Shown here piece after piece: positions 59,702 to 64,000 of a stretch of DNA of 64,000 nt. Under the pieces are notes generated by a model. That model was not told the DNA's origin and did no database searches. It saw nothing but the letters and a program-made list of their open reading frames with translations. This DNA comes from Halobacteriales archaeon QS_4_69_225. Lineage in GTDB: Archaea; Halobacteriota; Halobacteria; Halobacteriales; Haloarculaceae. Numbering within the stretch: the first letter of the stretch is position 1; the number at the start of each line of letters is the position of its first letter. The DNA lies in NCBI GenBank assembly GCA_003020965.1, contig PXRL01000010.1, forward strand, positions 214,218 to 278,217, written 5' to 3'. A program made the position numbers and the translations under genes.

Positions 59702-60781
59702 TCACTCGATTCCGGTCCACTCGTCCAACACATCGAAGAGGCGTCTCTTGACCGATCTGTCGATGAGGTCGTCCGCGATATCGTCCGGCGTGTCGATCTC
59801 GCCGAGGAGTCCGACCGGAAGTCGACCGCCGGCCATGTCGTGATGGCCGCCAGCACTCCCGATGTCGCCGAAGGCGTCGTCGAGGAGATGGCCGATGTGA
59901 AGACGCGAATTGCTCGTCCGGGCGCTCAGGTGTATCTGGTCGGCAACGATGCCGTACACGGCAGTCGTACTGATACCTTCCAACTGGAGGAGATAATCCG
60001 CCGCCTGCGGAAGGATGGCTCGTTCGGTGATCTGTCCGATAAAGGAAACGAGACACGAGCCTCTCACCTCCCGGTTGAGAATCGCGTTTCCGATCCCGTC
60101 GAGCGTTTCGGGGGTGAACACCGAGTTCGATAACGTGTTGACGAGGTCCTTGTTCGCGGTGGGACGAAGGGTACACGCTGCGGCGTGCTCGTAGGTCGTC
60201 GCTCCCCGGATGAAGTTGAGCGTTTCCCGGTGTATTCCGAACAGTAGCGCCGTGGCGATGCGTTCGTCGATTTCGACGTCGAGCACCTCGGTGTATCGCG
60301 TGAGGAGCGTCGCCGTCGAGCCGACCCGAGTACGGACGTCGGCGTACTCCGCGTCGACGTCGTCCGAGGGATGATGGTCGATGACGACATCCGGGATGAA
60401 CCGATTCGACAGAGCTTCGTTCCGGTCGGACACACCGTGATCGACGAACGCGACTACGTCGTACTCGTCGAGCGAACAGTTCTCGATGGGAGCCGGATCG
60501 ATGTCGAGCGCATTCACCATCGCGCGATTCTGTTGATGGCTGATTCCACCACCGTATCCGATCTCGGTCGTCGAAACGCCGAACGCATCGCCGATGTTCG
60601 AGAGCGCGAGCGCACTGGAAAGACAGTCCGGATCGGGATGATCGTGACAGACGACGAGAAGTGAGTCAGCTCCGGAGAGCAACGTCCCGAACGCCTCGTA
60701 GTCAGCTTCCCGATCGTCGAACACGGTCGAAAGCGGTGTTTGGCGCATATTACTGTATGCTGGTGACCTGGAGTCAGTCAT
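59702..60781 (-). CDS. DHH/DHHA1 phosphoesterase (NrnA/RecJ-like superfamily)
   Basis: 359-residue enzyme with the DHH motifs HDHPDPDCLSSALALSNIG (about 49-67), AFVDHGVSDRN and DVVIDHHPSDD (DHH), then the DHHA1 domain with GSAGGHHDMAGGRLPVG (about 309-325). It would cleave short oligonucleotides or cyclic dinucleotide products with Mn2+. It starts with an ATGACTGA overlap with the small upstream ORF. No adenylate-cyclase signal gene is nearby. Confidence 0.88.
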   Translation of the reverse strand: MTDSRSPAYSNMRQTPLSTVFDDREADYEAFGTLLSGADSLLVVCHDHPDPDCLSSALALSNIGDAFGVSTTEIGYGGGISHQQNRAMVNALDIDPAPIENCSLDEYDVVAFVDHGVSDRNEALSNRFIPDVVIDHHPSDDVDAEYADVRTRVGSTATLLTRYTEVLDVEIDERIATALLFGIHRETLNFIRGATTYEHAAACTLRPTANKDLVNTLSNSVFTPETLDGIGNAILNREVRGSCLVSFIGQITERAILPQAADYLLQLEGISTTAVYGIVADQIHLSARTSNSRLHIGHLLDDAFGDIGSAGGHHDMAGGRLPVGLLGEIDTPDDIADDLIDRSVKRRLFDVLDEWTGIE

Positions 60782-60950
60782 GAATCGGAACCTGCTGACG
60801 AATGGACGTCGACGCCCCCACGAGGTCCGTTCCGATGCGATCGACGACGCGGTCCGTCGACTCCGGTGGCTCCGGGTCTTCTACCACACTGCCACCGAAG
60901 ACGATCACCTCAGCCGTGACGGTCGACCCTCGTCGAGCCGCCGACGTCAT
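60774..60950 (-). CDS. Possible small protein upstream of the DHH gene
   Basis: 58-codon frame (MTSAARRGSTVTAEVIVFGG ... IRQQVPIHD) whose stop lies inside the DHH start (8-base overlap). The product is acidic and has a short hydrophobic strand VIVFGGSVV. Coupling by overlap and composition argue for a real gene, but no family is recognised and it could be the C-terminus of a damaged gene. Confidence 0.3.
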   Translation of the reverse strand: MTSAARRGSTVTAEVIVFGGSVVEDPEPPESTDRVVDRIGTDLVGASTSIRQQVPIHD

Positions 60951-61138
60951 GAGGGGGGCTCGTAAGGGATGGGAGCCGTTCGTCGGCGCGTCGGTTCCGT
61001 TCCACGCTCGGGGAGGCAGGCCGACAGTATCGGACGGGGGCTGTTCCGCCGGTAGTAGTTACAACTGTGTGGTGTCCGGTTCCTCGGCTGAACGTACTCG
61101 TCGTACGCCTGCGCCGAAACCGGCTTTGGATCGGTCAT

Positions 61139-61670
61139 GGGGCTTGTTTAGTCAGGTCTTGTGACTCGGGCACGACATCCGACGCTCGGTATCCGATCGG
61201 TCCACCAGGTTCCTGCCGTCGCAGGAAACTGGCTCACGACTGGCTTGAACCACACGACGAGAGACGAGAATAAAACTGTTTCCAAAGCCACGGCATGTCT
61301 TTACAAACGTTTTGTTGTAACAACCCGATATCGTCCCCGATGCATTCCCGCCTCTCGCTGACGATACCTCCGAGGCGTTTGCCTCGTCGTGCAGACTGTA
61401 ACTTTCCTACCCTCGTTCGCCTCGTCGCCGGCGTGTCGCGCCGGCCTTCGGCGGGACCTTCGATCCTGCACGGCTCACGGAGACCACGCTGCACTCCCCG
61501 CTCCTGCGGTGCCAGCGAAATTAGAGATGTCTGCGCATCGTGTGAGTGTCGACATCGATCGACCAGGTGACTCTCGACGGCAGTACCGACCGGACGGTGT
61601 GGACTTCGTCCGGTGAGAGCGGACACCCGAACGGATCGTCGACGTCGGTATCCGACCGCATTCGACCGTC
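61139..61670. other. 530-base gap next to the right IS copy
   Basis: No halophilic-type coding frame was found. The stretch 61260-61330 is AT-rich with a CTTTACAAACG box. 61375-61515 is GC-rich. The block probably holds remnants of older insertions. Confidence 0.4.
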
Positions 61671-62172
61671 CTATCACTTTCGGATACAGAACAGCATTTT
61701 GGAAAGTTCGGGGTCAGACGGTCGTCACAACTGGGGGTCGAAAAACCGAGTCAGAGCCGACCAACGACGCGACGCCGGATTGCATCGTGGCCGATGAGAC
61801 GGTTCCAGGTGGACGATGAACGCCGCTGGCCACACGTCGCCGTCGATCCTGAGACGGACAAATTCCTGCACGTACGGCTCTCACCGACGAGAAAACGCGA
61901 CGCACGGCGTGGTTCACCCGGAAACTTCAACGGATCGTGTCGATCACTCGCGCGACGATTTCGACCGATGACGCTCGCCATCTTGAGCCGGTGCCGTCGC
62001 AACTTAGGCGCCGATTCCAGATGAATTGCCGCGGAAATCGCAATGCTGCCAAACGTGTCTCCAAAGAGGCAAGACGCCGCATATCTCCGACTTTGAGCAT
62101 ATTCGATCGTGTGCAGTCGACGGCGGCCGGATAGCGGCTGCAAGCCTTCGCCGCTCGGTGGAATCGCGCGTA
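61671..62172 (+). mobile_element. Decayed IS6-family transposase (right copy)
   Basis: The start (ATCACTTTCGGATACAGAAC) matches the start of the left copy at about 49193. Across frames it reads FQVDDERRWPHVAVDPETDK then FLHVRLSPTRK, and later RRRFQMNCRGNRNAAKRVSK with EARRRISP, then after more changes LQAFAARWNRA and a stop at 62172. These are the central and C-terminal blocks of an IS6 transposase, here with the WN C-terminus the left copy lacks. Catalytic Asp and Glu are lost (AKRV for AVER). Same orientation as the left copy. Confidence 0.82.
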
Positions 62173-62472
62173 GTTAACGCGATTCAGATTGCAACCGTGA
62201 CATAGTCGTGTCCTCGAATATCTGCTTCTTCTACGGGGTCACGCCCCGCGGCATCTATCTCGTACTGTCTTTAATTTTCGATCACGAGTGTTGCTACGGT
62301 GTACGTAGTTTTTGGCTCCGCTACGAGTTACGGACGCTTCTGTTGCGAGAATCGACACCGGGGAACGGTCTCGTGCGATACGGGCGGTACGGTGCGACCG
62401 CAGTCGAGCGAGGTCACCCGCGTCCAGGACGCGGACGCGGATGGGACGGCGGGACCGTCGCACGACGTCATT
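62173..62472. other. AT-rich 300-base gap after the right IS copy
   Basis: Contains several TATA-like strips, among them CTTTAATTTTCG near 62271-62282, and no halophilic-type frame. It may hold the original right IS end, but no terminal inverted repeat could be paired with confidence. Confidence 0.35.
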
Positions 62473-62600
62473 TTACGATGTTGACTGGTACGGCCCCGTT
62501 TCGCAGAACTCGCTGCCGCCCTTCGGTTCCGACGCCCAGATGTCCTCGTCGCGGGCCAGCAGCGCGACCCGCGACGCCTCGACGCCCCGGAGCACCGGAC
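62473..62600 (-). pseudogene. C-terminal fragment of an unidentified gene
   Basis: About 40 residues read VLRGVEASRVALLARDEDI then WASEPKGGSEFCETGPYQST, ending in a stop at 62473. Composition is that of a normal haloarchaeal protein C-terminus. Upstream (62600 onward) the frame runs into the antisense of another fragment, so the gene is truncated. The family is not recognised. Confidence 0.5.
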
Positions 62601-62613
62601 GTGTCGGCAGGTA

Positions 62614-62831
62614 CTCCCGGCGGCCTCGGCGAAGGCGACGACGCCCTCGAGCCGTCGTTCGGGGAGCGGGCCGACGGAACGGTCGTCGAACCCCCAGCGG
62701 TCTGCGTCGCGATCCGCGAGGACGGCGAGCTGACCGGCCTCTACCCACAGTACGACGACGTCGAGCGGACCGTCGGCGACCGCGTCCGCGCGCTCTGCGC
62801 CGGTAACCGCATCGTCGACGTCCGAAACTGA
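62614..62831 (+). pseudogene. C-terminal fragment of a protein paralogous to the 63017 gene
   Basis: About 70 residues read GEGDDALEPSFGERADGTVV, then EPPAVCVAIREDGELTGLYP and end in AGNRIVDVRN. They match the C-terminal half of the 63017 gene (LELPAICVTY ... GLAGLYPRW ... GGDRIANVRSD). The N-terminal half is absent. The fragment meets the minus-strand fragment near 62600-62614, forming an artificial join of two gene ends. Confidence 0.65.
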
Positions 62832-63016
62832 CACACCGGTCCGCCGCGGCCTCCTCTTCGGTCCGCCGCGGCCGGGAGCGACGGCCACTCTCGCCGGCCG
62901 AACCGTCCGACCGTCGGAATCCCTTTCGCTATGGTGTGCGAACATGGTTATACACGTAATACGACTTCTATTCCTTCCACGAAACACTCTTGTATTCGTA
63001 CGTGTGTCATCGCCAC

Positions 63017-63520
63017 ATGTTACGAGGACTCGACACGACCGACGGCGACCCGGACCGGGTCGTGGTGCAGGTGGCCGGCAGGGAGGCGCTCGACGGCCGG
63101 CTGACGGTGTACCTCCGGGACGGCGTCTCGGCGGTCGTCGGCGAGCGACAGTCGCGTGTCCGGGAGACGATCGGGCAGCTGGAAAGCGCCGGTGTCGTCG
63201 CGGACGTCGAGGTGACGGAGTGGCCCGACCGGGTCCGGACGCCGGCGGACGGCGGCGTCGAGGCCGACGCCGTCGCGCTGTACGACGAACTCGTCGAGGT
63301 GGTCGGCACCGAGCCGCTGCAGCTGTTCTTCGAGACGCGGCCGGCGACCGGCAGCCACGGTCGCGTCCTGGAGTTGCCGGCCATCTGCGTCACCTACCGG
63401 ACCGACGACGGGCTGGCGGGGCTGTACCCCCGGTGGCGCGACGGCGACCACCACAGCGTCGAGGACTGTCTCGAGGCGCTCTGCGGCGGCGACCGCATCG
63501 CCAACGTCCGATCGGACTGA
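63017..63520 (+). CDS. Haloarchaeal regulator-like protein (HTH_63-type family)
   Basis: 167-residue protein. The blocks QLESAGVVADVEVTEWPDRVR, ALYDELVEVVGTEPLQLFFETR and VLELPAICVTYRTDDGLAGLYPR are conserved in a haloarchaeal family annotated, from memory, as HTH domain proteins. The N-terminal part VYLRDGVSAVVGERQSRVRETIGQL may be the helical DNA-binding portion. Several paralogues per genome are usual; one truncated copy lies just upstream. ATG 63017 is chosen over GTG/ATG codons further upstream in AT-rich DNA. Confidence 0.7.
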   Translation: MLRGLDTTDGDPDRVVVQVAGREALDGRLTVYLRDGVSAVVGERQSRVRETIGQLESAGVVADVEVTEWPDRVRTPADGGVEADAVALYDELVEVVGTEPLQLFFETRPATGSHGRVLELPAICVTYRTDDGLAGLYPRWRDGDHHSVEDCLEALCGGDRIANVRSD

Positions 63521-63549
63521 ACTCGCGTCTCCGCCGGGTCCGTCCAGTC

Positions 63550-63921
63550 TCATTCGGCGGCCCGCGACCACGAGCAGGTATCCGACGACGTCGAGGAGGC
63601 CACCGAGGAACACGCCCGCGTTCGCCGCGTCGAACCGTCGAACAAGCCGTCGGCGAACGCCAGCCGAACGAGGGTGACCGCGAAGTCGACCACGTGCAAC
63701 AGCACGGCGACGCCGAGGGGGGGCGCCCGCAACCGCAGGAAACCGACGGTGACCCAGGGCTTCGTGACGTCGAGAGCGACGAGGCCGACCGCGACGGGGA
63801 GGACCGGCGCGGCGATGACGCCGCCGACCGGGCCGGCTAGCCCGCCGACGGCGACCGGCGGCGCGACGACGACGGTCCCGGACGGCGGTCCGTCGTCTCC
63901 TTCGGTGTCCGTCCCTCGCAT
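63550..63921 (-). CDS. Membrane protein with probable C-terminal frameshift
   Basis: Reads GLAGPVGGVIAAPVLPVAVG, then TKPWVTVGFLRLRAPPLGVAV and HVVDFAVTLVRLAFADGLFDG with three or so helices. After about 63626 the annotated frame turns Ser/Thr/Arg-rich and stops at 63550, whereas another frame continues FDAANAGVFLGGLLDVVGYL with LVVAGRR, a fourth helix. A one- or two-base change, or a small loss, near 63620-63630 would restore it. Family not recognised. Confidence 0.55.
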   Translation of the reverse strand: MRGTDTEGDDGPPSGTVVVAPPVAVGGLAGPVGGVIAAPVLPVAVGLVALDVTKPWVTVGFLRLRAPPLGVAVLLHVVDFAVTLVRLAFADGLFDGSTRRTRACSSVASSTSSDTCSWSRAAE

Positions 63922-64000
63922 GCGGGGTCCCCGGCGGAGCCTCGCTCCCGGCGGCATCGCCCCGGCTCACGGATTCCGGGACGGATGACCCGAAGCTAAC

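Noticed and set aside
60947..61138. 63-codon minus-strand frame overlapping the small ORF by ATGA
   Set aside because: Product is basic and Pro/Arg-rich with no motif; the overlap alone is weak evidence.
61234..61677. 147-codon minus-strand frame before the right IS copy
   Set aside because: Basic, no recognisable transposase or other motif; treated as non-coding.
1..64000. tRNA genes and CRISPR arrays
   Set aside because: Scanning for T-loop GTTCGAATC-type strings and for regularly spaced direct repeats found none in either strand.

Overview
The window is chromosomal DNA of a halophilic archaeon (class Halobacteria). GC content is very high and almost every protein is Asp/Glu-rich. Several genes are archaeal: a group II chaperonin with a GGM-rich tail, CarS CDP-archaeol synthase, a geranylgeranyl-reductase-type flavoprotein, Rio1 kinase, aIF1A, a Dim2-like KH protein, a CTP-type riboflavin kinase and twin-arginine lipoproteins with lipoboxes. 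Many starts lie about 25-30 bases after a TATA-like box, which fits leaderless transcripts. Genus cannot be decided from what is visible. No rRNA, tRNA or CRISPR array was found.

Layout. 0-9 kb: a branched-chain-amino-acid-type ABC importer (binding protein, two ATPases, two permeases) fused into one operon with an acyl-CoA ligase, a hotdog thioesterase and an amidohydrolase, facing a PaaK-like ligase. This looks like uptake and CoA-activation of a carboxylic, perhaps aromatic, acid; the second permease gene is broken. 9-19.4 kb: housekeeping genes (uracil-DNA glycosylase, upp, IMPACT/YigZ, a phosphate-type permease, CNNM/CorC, a glutaredoxin/redoxin pair, Sua5, a Cas4-like protein, a GGR-type reductase). 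19.4-24 kb: a membrane Fe-S heterodisulfide-reductase-like protein and a biotin ECF transporter (bioY-ecfA-ecfT), then cmi4. 24.6-31.8 kb: proline dehydrogenase, carS, a broken thermosome gene, glutaredoxin, KH protein, GNAT, phosphoesterase. 31.9-37.9 kb: two accessory patches (a large inverted repeat, a HTH/membrane pair, a DUF4397 lipoprotein, a local gene duplication) around rio1, aIF1A and a zinc alcohol dehydrogenase. 37.9-46.8 kb: DUF460 protein, MaoC hydratase, an ABC exporter with a lipoprotein, RNase Z, ilvE, ribB and ribK. 47-49.2 kb: two tandem secreted Tat trypsin-like proteases, the first broken.

49.2-62.2 kb is an accessory block bounded on both sides by same-orientation, decayed IS6-family transposase copies. 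Between them lie an RdfA-like cell-shape factor with its SMC-like partner, a TrkA protein, a complete-order kdpFABC operon with a UspA gene, a membrane protein and a DHH phosphoesterase. Base and codon use is less GC-extreme than in the flanks. After the right IS copy there are fused gene remnants, a haloarchaeal regulator-like protein and a membrane protein.

The strongest unusual signal is that several genes have lost a short internal piece (about 18-55 codons), often exactly the most conserved part: LivM, the thermosome (twice), the first protease (catalytic Ser), KdpB (the phosphorylated DKTGT segment, plus a second site) and probably KdpA. Either the assembly removed conserved segments or these genes are truly damaged. 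Reads spanning the junctions should be checked before any of these proteins is interpreted.
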